The notes under the pieces are model-generated. The model saw only the letters and a list, made by a program, of their open reading frames with translations, ran no database searches and was not told where the DNA came from. A DNA stretch of 7,540 nt from positions 1 through 7,540 of the forward strand of contig CALGIR010000353.1 of NCBI GenBank assembly GCA_937915475.1, in the 5' to 3' direction. Made by a program: the position numbers and the translations under genes. This DNA comes from an uncultured Bacteroidales bacterium. Lineage in GTDB: Bacteria; Bacteroidota; Bacteroidia; Bacteroidales; Tenuifilaceae. Positions 1-6,033 of this stretch are shown piece after piece. Position 1 is the first letter of the stretch, and every line of letters begins with the position of its first letter.

Positions 1-1130
1 AAGGGACAAACGAGCTCAACTCCGCAAATCACGAGCAAAGGGTATCGTATGGCAAGGGCAACGGTTACTTCCGATACAATTTCTCCATTGATGGCCGTCC
101 TAAATGGCAGTATGTTCAATACTTTGAGCCATACGATGCTTATGTTACCGTAACGTTTTACGAAGACGAACTTTTTGACAATCTATTTCGGCTACGTATC
201 CTTTTTGCTGTATTCTCAATAGTATCAATTCTTCTAATAGTTGGACTACGATTACTTGTGAAAGCGATTGTTAATTCGCTTAAGAAAAGCATTGACTTCG
301 CCACGCAATTAGCCAATGGAGATTTAGGCGCTCAATTAAACATCAACCGATCTGACGAAATTGGTAATCTAGCAAATGCACTTAAAGATATGGCTAGCCG
401 TATTAACGAGATTATTGAAACCATTAAAAACTCATCAAACGCAATTGCTAAATCGGGAGGGAGCATAAACTCCTCAGCCGAACAGCTCTCGAGTGGGGCA
501 AACGAACAAGCGTCATCGTCTGAAGAGGTTAGCAGTTCAATCGAGCAGATGTCGGCTAGCATTAAGCAAAATGCAGAAAATGCTCAGCAAGCAGAAAAAA
601 TATCACAAGCAATTGCTGATGGGGTCGATAAAGTGGAGAAAACAGCAGAGGAAAGTCTTTCTTCAATTAGAAACATTTCAGAAAAGATCCAAATCATTAC
701 CGATATCGCATTTCAAACCAACATATTAGCGCTCAATGCAGCCGTTGAGGCTGCTCGAGCTGGCGAGCACGGTAAAGGCTTTGCGGTTGTTGCAGCTGAG
801 GTACGCAAACTAGCTGAACGAAGCCGAATGGCTGCCGATGAGATTGTTAAATTGGCTGACAGAAGCGTAGAGGTTACCGAGGAATCGGCTAGTCTAATGG
901 CCAAACTTATACCCGATATTGGGAAAAGTGCTTCACTTGTGCAGGAGATTACATCTGCAAGCCTTGAGCAGAGTTCTGGTTCAACCCAAATTAACCAAGC
1001 AATACAGCAACTTAATGTGGTAACACAGCAAAACGCCTCGGCAAGTGAACTGCTGGTGTCAAATTCGTCGAAGCTCAAGGAACAAGCAGTAAATCTCGAG
1101 TCAATTATTGAATATTTCAAAACCAGCTAA
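1..1130 (+). CDS. Methyl-accepting chemotaxis protein, 5' end cut off by the window
   Basis: This is a chemoreceptor that relays ligand binding outside the cytoplasm to CheA/CheW. The frame is open from base 3 to the TAA at 1128-1130 (375 residues visible), so the GTG at 258 is internal and not the start. Residues 1-60 resemble the end of a Cache sensor: WQYVQYFEPYD followed by VTVTFYEDEL recalls the sCache_2 pattern in which 'YFPPWDW' precedes 'GTGVYxDD'. A membrane helix follows (about 66-85), then HAMP (about 86-138, with GDL and SDEIGNLANAL but without the usual N-terminal proline). The signalling domain carries the near-invariant hairpin tip (about 231-275: FQTNILALNAAVEAARAGE, then GFAVVAAEVRKLAERS). 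Flanking helices contain Glu/Gln/Ser-rich stretches of the kind that carry methylation sites. The protein ends FKTS, so there is no C-terminal NWETF-type CheR tether. The family call is secure. The ligand is unknown, and the Cache call rests on a fragment. Confidence 0.95.
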   Translation, partial: GTNELNSANHEQRVSYGKGNGYFRYNFSIDGRPKWQYVQYFEPYDAYVTVTFYEDELFDNLFRLRILFAVFSIVSILLIVGLRLLVKAIVNSLKKSIDFATQLANGDLGAQLNINRSDEIGNLANALKDMASRINEIIETIKNSSNAIAKSGGSINSSAEQLSSGANEQASSSEEVSSSIEQMSASIKQNAENAQQAEKISQAIADGVDKVEKTAEESLSSIRNISEKIQIITDIAFQTNILALNAAVEAARAGEHGKGFAVVAAEVRKLAERSRMAADEIVKLADRSVEVTEESASLMAKLIPDIGKSASLVQEITSASLEQSSGSTQINQAIQQLNVVTQQNASASELLVSNSSKLKEQAVNLESIIEYFKTS

Positions 1131-1162
1131 AAGTAGGTATGTTCTGACTTAAGGCAGCTAGC

Positions 1163-1174
1163 GAATTGCAATTC
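1163..1174. repeat. Perfect 12-bp palindrome GAATTGCAATTC
   Basis: The sequence is identical to its own reverse complement and lies 33 bases after the chemoreceptor stop codon. It has no loop and no T-run follows, so it is a poor intrinsic terminator. It could bind a dimeric regulator or be chance in AT-rich DNA. Confidence 0.3.
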
Positions 1175-1274
1175 ATAGAAAACAATTACGCTTTGAATTA
1201 AAAAGTATAATCCATCTTTTCAAGCACCTTTAGCCATTTGGGTTAGAACCTGCGAAGAATATAAGTATATAGCC

Positions 1275-1298
1275 ATACTATTATTTGAAAAATAGTAT
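1275..1298. repeat. 8-bp inverted repeat upstream of the two-TM protein gene
   Basis: ATACTATT (1275-1282) and AATAGTAT (1291-1298) are perfect complements separated by 8 bases. The repeat ends 30 bases before the ATG at 1329. As RNA it would be a weak, A/U-rich hairpin. It may be an operator or a leader structure; no T-run supports termination. Confidence 0.35.
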
Positions 1299-1328
1299 TG
1301 ATCAACCTAACAATAACCGAACATTAAA

Positions 1329-2798
1329 ATGATTCAAGAATCAGTTAAAATACACGATAAGTTTTCCATTGAAATAAAGCTGGGATTAAAAGCACCTAGA
1401 AAACAAAAGGTAAGTAATTTTGTGCTTAATACTTGGCTGTTTTTACCTAGTAGTCTCGATATAAACCCATTAACTTACGAGAAACGACACTTTTACAGGG
1501 ACATGAATTCTAATATACGCCTTATCACCCCTGTTTATCTTTTGCGCGATATTGGAGGTGAGAAGAATACTCCATTCACAATTCTACAAAAATCATTTGA
1601 AAATCTTTCATCGGCCCCCTCACGAACAAACTCGGCCGATTATGAGTACCAAATAAAAATGTTTTTATCAATTCTTAAAAGTGCTCTTCGAGATGACATT
1701 GCACATATTATTAAGAATACATTTAATGAGGATAATGATTATTTAATCGAAAACTATATAAATAACATTGAGCTAATTACATCAAGGTATCGAAATCTTA
1801 GAAGAATAATAAATACTCCCACCGTAAATAAGTATCTACTTAACTTCTATCAATTTGGCGATGAGTACATGAGTAACCTCATTGAGCAGCATACCTTTAA
1901 ACTCCTTAGTGCTTTGGAGAAAAATAAACAAAAGGATAATGCTCGCATAAGGGATGCTATTATTGACGTAATTAACCAAGAAATTAGCTATAAAAGAGAT
2001 AAAGGTTTTTCGGTGGCTGAGAAGGATGACCCAAATCGGAATAGAGATATGATTTTTCGCCTTGGATTGCTAAAAAAGTTTGCCGACAACGAACTCTTCC
2101 TTACCGCAAATAAAAAAAAGGACGGCGTACTTATAGAACAAGTATACTACAGCATTGCTGCCGGAATTTCAATGATATTCGCCACAATCATCGCTTTCTC
2201 TTTTCAATTAAAATTCGGGAATTTCACCATACCATTTTTTGTAGCCCTTGTTATTGGCTATATGCTTAAAGACAGGATAAAGGAGTTGGGACGTCACTAT
2301 TTTGCGTATAGACTCGGAAGAAGTTACTTTGATAATAAAACCAAAATAAGCCTAAAGAACAACTATATTGGCTGGAGCAAAGAGGCCATGGACTTTATTA
2401 CCGAGGACAAAGTGCCAGATGAAGTTCTAAAGCTCCGCGATAGGTCAGCCATTCTTGAAGCACACAATCGTTCTTTCTCTGAAAAAATAATCCTTTACCG
2501 GAAGCGTGTTCGGATATTCAGAAAAAAACTAGATAATTCCATACAGTACAATACCGCTGGTATAAACGATATTATTAGATTTAATATTTCTAGCTATATC
2601 AGTAAAATGGACAATCCCGACTTTCCTCTTTTTATTACCGATGATGATAATGCGGTTAAAATTATCAAGGGCGAAAGGGTTTACTACCTAAACTTTATCA
2701 TGCAGTTTAAAAGCGAGAACCAACTTTTTTACAAACGGTACAGAGTTGTTTTAAATAGGACAGGAATAATTGATATTGAAAAAATTAAGCTACAATAA
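1329..2798 (+). CDS. Unassigned 489-residue protein with two central membrane helices
   Basis: I do not recognise a named family. The N-terminal 270 residues are mixed alpha/beta, charged and apparently soluble, beginning with a short beta-like stretch (KFSIEIKLGL). A motif-rich part follows at about 33-70 (NTWLFLP, INPLTYEKRHFYRD, IRLITP) that looks conserved in style. Two hydrophobic helices lie close together at about 272-294 and 298-313, separated by a tight KFGN turn, so both large domains should face the same side. The positive cluster right after the second helix (KDRIKELGR) suggests that side is the cytoplasm. The C-terminal 175 residues include a basic helix (about 390-400) and end in beta-like strands (YRVVLN). 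There is no signal peptide, catalytic motif or nucleotide-binding loop that I can see. The ATG at 1329 is the first in frame and has an A-rich leader without a Shine-Dalgarno site. Neighbours give no functional clue. Coding is secure; function is unknown. Confidence 0.85.
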   Translation: MIQESVKIHDKFSIEIKLGLKAPRKQKVSNFVLNTWLFLPSSLDINPLTYEKRHFYRDMNSNIRLITPVYLLRDIGGEKNTPFTILQKSFENLSSAPSRTNSADYEYQIKMFLSILKSALRDDIAHIIKNTFNEDNDYLIENYINNIELITSRYRNLRRIINTPTVNKYLLNFYQFGDEYMSNLIEQHTFKLLSALEKNKQKDNARIRDAIIDVINQEISYKRDKGFSVAEKDDPNRNRDMIFRLGLLKKFADNELFLTANKKKDGVLIEQVYYSIAAGISMIFATIIAFSFQLKFGNFTIPFFVALVIGYMLKDRIKELGRHYFAYRLGRSYFDNKTKISLKNNYIGWSKEAMDFITEDKVPDEVLKLRDRSAILEAHNRSFSEKIILYRKRVRIFRKKLDNSIQYNTAGINDIIRFNISSYISKMDNPDFPLFITDDDNAVKIIKGERVYYLNFIMQFKSENQLFYKRYRVVLNRTGIIDIEKIKLQ

Positions 2799-2946
2799 AT
2801 TTGAGAGCTAACTAAAACGGAATGTATTTCAATTGCAGGTAAGTTTCAAACATATTCAATCCATTAGGAATCTGTTTCCCTCCGTAAAATCAGCAAATAA
2901 GGCTAAGGCATCAAATGCCATTAAAAACTAATCTAAAAAAATACCC

Positions 2947-2954
2947 TACCTTTG
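2947..2954 (+). promoter_or_regulatory. Bacteroidetes-type -7 promoter box for cvfB
   Basis: TACCTTTG matches the Bacteroidetes -7 consensus TAnnTTTG exactly and ends 16 bases before the cvfB ATG. No clear TTTG -33 box is present; TTAA at about 2921 is the nearest at suitable distance. The implied leader is only about 10 bases, so translation would start almost at the 5' end. Confidence 0.5.
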
Positions 2955-2970
2955 GGGCAAACATAAAGCA

Positions 2971-3807
2971 ATGGCAAATATAGGGCAATATAATCAGCTA
3001 CAGGTAGTAAAACAACTCGACTTTGGCTGTTACCTCGATGGTGGCGAGCATGGTGAAATACTAATTCCTCGCCGATACGTTCCTGAGGGAACGCAAGTTG
3101 ATGATACTATTGATGTATTTATCTACTTCGATTCTGAGGACAGAATAATTGCAACCACCGAGAAGCCTCATATCGTATTAGGCGAAATTGGTAGGCTAAA
3201 AGCGGTGTCGGTTACCAGTGCGGGAGCATTCCTCGATTGGGGCCTTACAAAGGACATCTTTGTCCCCTTCCGAGAGCAAAAGCAGCGAATGGAAGAGGGT
3301 AAATCGTATATTGTTGCGCTCTATATCGATTATGAAACTAACCGCTTGGCTGCTTCGGCCAAAATTGAGAAATTTGTTGATAATACACCACCCGAATACG
3401 ATGTTAACCAAGAAGTGGATTTGCTAGTGTACTCAAAAACTGATTTGGGATACTCTGCAATAATTAACAGTGCCCATTGGGGTATACTATACAACAACGA
3501 GGTATTTCGCGAACTCCGAATAGGCGAAAAGGTTAAGGGCTACATTAAAAAGATTCGCGACGACGAAAAGATTGACCTAATCCTGCACAAACCAGGATAC
3601 GAGAAGATTGATGGCATCTCAGAATCAATACTCAAAAGGTTGAAACAAAGCGATGGCTACCTGTCGCTAACCGATAAAAGCGAACCCGAAACCATACACT
3701 TTTACCTTGGTATTAGTAAAAAGGTTTTTAAAAAGGCCATTGGTTCGCTTTACAAAGCAAGGCTTATTAGTATTGATGATGATGGAATACGACTGGTAAA
3801 TGAGTAG
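2971..3807 (+). CDS. cvfB: CvfB/YitL-family S1 RNA-binding protein
   Basis: This is a cytoplasmic RNA-binding protein of the CvfB family; in Staphylococcus aureus CvfB binds RNA and affects virulence gene expression. The 278 residues match the usual family length and layout. A first S1-like fold lies at about 4-63 (FGCYLDGGEHGEILIPRRY), a second at about 70-132 (GAFLDWGLTKDIFVPF) and a third at about 143-206 (LGYSAIINSAHWGILYNNE, then GEKVKGYIKKIR). A C-terminal winged helix follows at about 214-276 (GYLSLTDKSEP, then FKKAIGSLYKARLI). The ATG at 2971 places the first S1 fold right at the N-terminus and fits the promoter box just upstream, so I accept it. It appears to be a single-gene unit, 172 bases from the preceding gene. 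Its stop faces the stop of a minus-strand gene 11 bases away. The family call is firm; its role in this organism is inferred. Confidence 0.92.
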   Translation: MANIGQYNQLQVVKQLDFGCYLDGGEHGEILIPRRYVPEGTQVDDTIDVFIYFDSEDRIIATTEKPHIVLGEIGRLKAVSVTSAGAFLDWGLTKDIFVPFREQKQRMEEGKSYIVALYIDYETNRLAASAKIEKFVDNTPPEYDVNQEVDLLVYSKTDLGYSAIINSAHWGILYNNEVFRELRIGEKVKGYIKKIRDDEKIDLILHKPGYEKIDGISESILKRLKQSDGYLSLTDKSEPETIHFYLGISKKVFKKAIGSLYKARLISIDDDGIRLVNE

Positions 3808-3818
3808 GTAAAAAGAAA

Positions 3819-4181
3819 CTAGTATTGCCCTGTAGTGAGCAAGACTAATGTACAATCAAAGGAGACTTCAATCCCGTTTTGTTTTGCAAGTTTAAACAAT
3901 TCGGGATTTTCTGTACCTGGGTTAAAAATAATACGCTTGGGATTTAGGCTAATGATATAGTCGAGATACTCCTTCTGCCTAGAGGGATTTAGATAGAGGG
4001 TAACTGTATGAATATCGGTATGGTGCACGGGATAATCAACAATGTGCACTCCTTCTACCACATCCTGCCTTGGACCAATGGCAACAACCTCAAAACCATG
4101 CTTTACCAAACTCTGTATGGCCAGCAACGAGAATCGCCCAGGTTTACTGCTTGCACCAAGCACAAGCGTTTTTTTACTCAT
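3819..4181 (-). CDS. Small CoA-binding (CoA_binding_2 / YccU-like) Rossmann protein
   Basis: This is a 120-residue single-domain protein of the CoA_binding_2 family, related to the CoA-binding domain of succinyl-CoA synthetase alpha subunits. It has the beta-strand plus glycine turn of a Rossmann fold at the N-terminus (TLVLGASSKPGRFS). Mid-domain it has IGPRQ and VHIVDYP, then the family signature IIFNPGTENPEL (about 84-95). The characteristic end CTLVLLTTGQY corresponds to the 'CTLVxLRTGQF' tail of relatives. The length is a little under the 130-145 residues usual for bacterial members, but all core elements are present. Its ATG overlaps the last 8 bases of ispF (ATGAGTAA), so translation is probably coupled and it is the last gene of the porV-ispF unit. 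The biological role of this family is poorly defined. The family call is strong; CoA binding is inferred from family membership. Confidence 0.88.
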   Translation of the reverse strand: MSKKTLVLGASSKPGRFSLLAIQSLVKHGFEVVAIGPRQDVVEGVHIVDYPVHHTDIHTVTLYLNPSRQKEYLDYIISLNPKRIIFNPGTENPELFKLAKQNGIEVSFDCTLVLLTTGQY

Positions 4182-4665
4182 TTTTTGCTTGTTTTATAAG
4201 CATCACCACGGCATATGCCGACACGCCCTCTTCTCTGCCAACAAAGCCAAGCCCCTCGGTTGTGCTAGCCTTAACAGAAACGGTTCCCTCGGGCAGATTT
4301 AACACCTGCTCTAAAGTTCTTTGTATTTCTGGAATAATGTTTTTGAGTTTAGGGTTTTGAAGGCAAATAGTTGAGTCGATATTACCTATACCATAGCCCT
4401 TACCTGAAATGAGTAACTGCACACGCTTTAGTAATACCTTGCTATCAACACCCTTGAGGTTGGGATCGTTATCGGGAAAATGAAAACCAATATCGCGCAT
4501 GGCAACAGCCCCAAGCATTGCATCGCATATGGCGTGAATAAGTACATCACCATCGGAGTGCCCAACCGAACCTTTTGTGTGGTTAATCTCAATGCCACCA
4601 AGCCAAAACCTATGGCCTTTGGCCAACTGGTGAACATCGTATCCAATGCCTACTCGAACACTCAT
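4174..4665 (-). CDS. ispF: 2-C-methyl-D-erythritol 2,4-cyclodiphosphate synthase
   Basis: IspF cyclises 4-diphosphocytidyl-2-C-methyl-D-erythritol 2-phosphate to the 2,4-cyclodiphosphate with loss of CMP, in the non-mevalonate (MEP) route to isoprenoids. It is a cytoplasmic homotrimer that needs a divalent metal. The 163 residues are typical of the family. The metal ligands are all in place: Asp10 and His12 in GIGYDVHQL and His44 in HSDGDVLIHAICDAMLGA. The substrate-binding segment KASTTEGLGFVGREEG (132-147) carries the conserved Lys132, Thr135, Thr136 and Glu137. The start ATG follows the porV stop directly (TAAATG), so there is no room for an independent leader and translation is likely coupled to porV. 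The 3' end overlaps the CoA-binding gene by 8 bases. Nothing suggests loss of function. Confidence 0.97.
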   Translation of the reverse strand: MSVRVGIGYDVHQLAKGHRFWLGGIEINHTKGSVGHSDGDVLIHAICDAMLGAVAMRDIGFHFPDNDPNLKGVDSKVLLKRVQLLISGKGYGIGNIDSTICLQNPKLKNIIPEIQRTLEQVLNLPEGTVSVKASTTEGLGFVGREEGVSAYAVVMLIKQAKNE

Positions 4666-5859
4666 TTACCTTTTTCTTGGGCGTCCACCAGATTTATCAA
4701 AATCAAAACCAAGGGTAAAACGAACCGTATTGGCCAATGGGTTTGCTTGCCCTGCTCTTGGGATTAGATATGCAAAATCGAGTTTAAAAACATTATACTT
4801 AACCCCAGCACCAACGCTAAAATACTTTCGATTTCCTTTAGTCATATGTTCGTCGAAGTAACCACCCCTAACAGCAAATTGACCAGAATAGGAATACTCT
4901 ACCCCAACACCATAGCTTATTTCACGCAATTCCTCCTTGTAGCCACCTGGTGCATCGTAAAACGATTGCAGCATACCTGTTATTACCGAAACATCTGGAT
5001 CCATTCCAGAAGTAATTAAATCAGCATTATCTGGGTCGTCGTACCGAGGTGGTGTGGGTACTAATAACTTATTGCCATCTACCATTAATGAAATCTGGTT
5101 GTACTCATCCATATTAAAAGTAAAACGACCACCTAAACGCAAGTTTGTAGGTATAAAATCCTTTTTATCATCGTTATAGGAAAGTTTGGTTCCAATGTTT
5201 GAAATATGTAACCCAAAAGCAAGTTCCGCTTCCTTTCTGTCAATTACAAGAGGAGTTTGGTAGTATGTAGATATGCTTGCAGCATATGATTGTCCAGGCT
5301 TAGCAGCCGGTTGACTCGCTTGCACAAACCCTCCCGTTAAATCGGAATGAATGAACTTAAAGCCTACACTGCCCCCAATCTTTTCAGAGAATTTACGCGA
5401 ATAGGCCATATCAAAAGCAAACTCATTGGCGTTATGTGTTGATGTAGATTCTCCTGATTTGTTAGTGAAATGGATTTGACCTAATGAAAAATACAACAAC
5501 GATGCACTCACAACCTGCTGCTCATCAAGCTTGTAGTAACCAACCAAGTAGGTTAAATTAATATCATTAATTAAGTTTCGGAGCCACGGAGTGTACGATA
5601 GTGAAAGTCCCCATTCATCCTCGGAAAAGGCATACTTTGAAGGATTCCAGTGCTGGCTGTTGATGTCGGGTTCTGAGGCAGCGCCCACATCGCCCATGGA
5701 GCCTGCTCGCGAGTCGGGAGCAATCATTAAAAATGGAACAGCCACCCTTAAAGCATTTGGGGAACCAAGAAGGGAAACCTCTTCATTAAACTGCCCCAGA
5801 ACAACCACGTTGTTCACTGTTAAAAAGAATAGTAATACTGAAAAAATCTTTCTTATCAT
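4666..5859 (-). CDS. porV: Type IX secretion system outer-membrane protein PorV (LptO)
   Basis: PorV is an outer-membrane beta-barrel of the FadL-like type. It collects T9SS client proteins at the translocon and hands them to the PorU sortase in the attachment complex (PorU-PorV-PorQ-PorZ). The 397 residues match the family length (about 390). A signal peptide is clear: basic MIRK, hydrophobic core, probable cleavage after VVVLG (about residue 22). The early signature follows (VPFLMIAPDSRAGSMGDVGAA, about 41-61, then NSQHWNPSKYAF), typical of PorV/PorQ-type barrels. The rest alternates short amphipathic strands with polar loops, and the C-terminal part has FSVGAGVKYNVFKLDFAY and NTVRFTLGFDF strands. 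The ATG at 5859 sits 12 bases after a likely transcription start from the box at 5877-5884. It lies 174 bases downstream of porU and abuts ispF. The alternative, another PorV-like barrel such as PorQ, is unlikely given porU next door. Confidence 0.95.
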   Translation of the reverse strand: MIRKIFSVLLFFLTVNNVVVLGQFNEEVSLLGSPNALRVAVPFLMIAPDSRAGSMGDVGAASEPDINSQHWNPSKYAFSEDEWGLSLSYTPWLRNLINDINLTYLVGYYKLDEQQVVSASLLYFSLGQIHFTNKSGESTSTHNANEFAFDMAYSRKFSEKIGGSVGFKFIHSDLTGGFVQASQPAAKPGQSYAASISTYYQTPLVIDRKEAELAFGLHISNIGTKLSYNDDKKDFIPTNLRLGGRFTFNMDEYNQISLMVDGNKLLVPTPPRYDDPDNADLITSGMDPDVSVITGMLQSFYDAPGGYKEELREISYGVGVEYSYSGQFAVRGGYFDEHMTKGNRKYFSVGAGVKYNVFKLDFAYLIPRAGQANPLANTVRFTLGFDFDKSGGRPRKR

Positions 5860-5876
5860 GTTAAATAATTTGGATG

Positions 5877-5909
5877 CAAAAATAGCTGAATACTTTATAA
5901 CAACCCAAA
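5877..5909 (-). promoter_or_regulatory. Bacteroidetes-type promoter for porV-ispF-CoA-binding unit
   Basis: Read on the minus strand, TATTTTTG (5884-5877) fits the -7 consensus TAnnTTTG. TTTG (5909-5906) lies 21 bases further upstream, where the -33 box is expected. The likely start of transcription is about a dozen bases before the porV ATG. The -33 box falls inside one arm of the inverted repeat at 5903-5950. This indicates that porV can be transcribed independently of porU. Confidence 0.55.
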
Positions 5910-5950
5910 ATATTAATTGTTATTGCAAAGCAGTGTAATATATTTTGGGT
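5903..5950. repeat. 11-bp perfect inverted repeat in the porU-porV gap
   Basis: ACCCAAAATAT (5903-5913) is the exact complement of ATATTTTGGGT (5940-5950), separated by 26 bases. One arm covers the putative -33 box of porV. The stem is longer than expected by chance in so short a gap. In minus-strand RNA from porU it could form a large-loop hairpin, but no T-run follows, so a factor-binding operator or an attenuating structure is as likely as a terminator. Confidence 0.45.
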
Positions 5951-5973
5951 GTGTTCAAGCTACATTCTACGCT

Positions 5974-5985
5974 ATTTCCGGAAAT
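5974..5985. repeat. Perfect 12-bp palindrome ATTTCCGGAAAT
   Basis: This sequence is its own reverse complement and lies about 49 bases past the porU stop and about 115 bases upstream of the porV ATG. The symmetrical form without a spacer fits a dimer-binding site better than an RNA hairpin. No regulator can be named from the sequence. Confidence 0.35.
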
Positions 5986-6012
5986 TAAACTATAGTAAAT
6001 CAGCCATTGCCG

Positions 6013-6025
6013 CTATTGCCAATAG
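6013..6025. repeat. Short inverted repeat just after porU
   Basis: CTATTG and CAATAG are complementary around a single central base and start 9 bases beyond the porU stop codon on the minus strand. With no loop and no T-run it is not a standard terminator. It is noted only because it is the nearest dyad to the porU 3' end. Confidence 0.2.
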
Positions 6026-6033
6026 TAACCGTA

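Larger units (their letters stand above)
1131..1328. other. Intergenic region between the chemoreceptor gene and the two-TM protein gene
   Basis: These 198 bases are AT-rich and hold no credible ORF or RNA gene. They contain a perfect 12-bp palindrome at 1163-1174 and an 8-bp inverted repeat at 1275-1298. TTTG motifs occur, but I found no exact TAnnTTTG box; the nearest have three spacer bases instead of two. The gap suggests the two flanking genes are transcribed separately, though co-transcription cannot be excluded. Confidence 0.6.

Noticed and set aside
713..1120. Long antisense frame inside the chemoreceptor gene
   Set aside because: It is a shadow of the Ser/Ala/Glu-rich helical repeats on the plus strand: low-complexity Ser/Ala/Leu composition and no domain signature.
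258..1130. A GTG at 258 as the true start of a 290-residue chemoreceptor
   Set aside because: The same frame is open to the left edge and encodes a Cache-like end and the membrane helix that a receptor needs, so the GTG is an internal valine.
2799..2970. Small gene or terminator hairpin between the two-TM gene and cvfB
   Set aside because: No sizeable ORF exists here, and the only complementary pieces (ACGGA near 2819 and TCCGT near 2881) are five bases long and far apart.
4008..4360. Plus-strand frames opposite ispF and the CoA-binding gene
   Set aside because: Both minus-strand genes have conserved active-site or family motifs throughout, which leaves these frames as shadows.
5903..5950. 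Intrinsic terminator of porU
   Set aside because: The loop is 26 bases and no T-run follows on the minus strand, so the inverted repeat is kept only as a repeat of unknown function.
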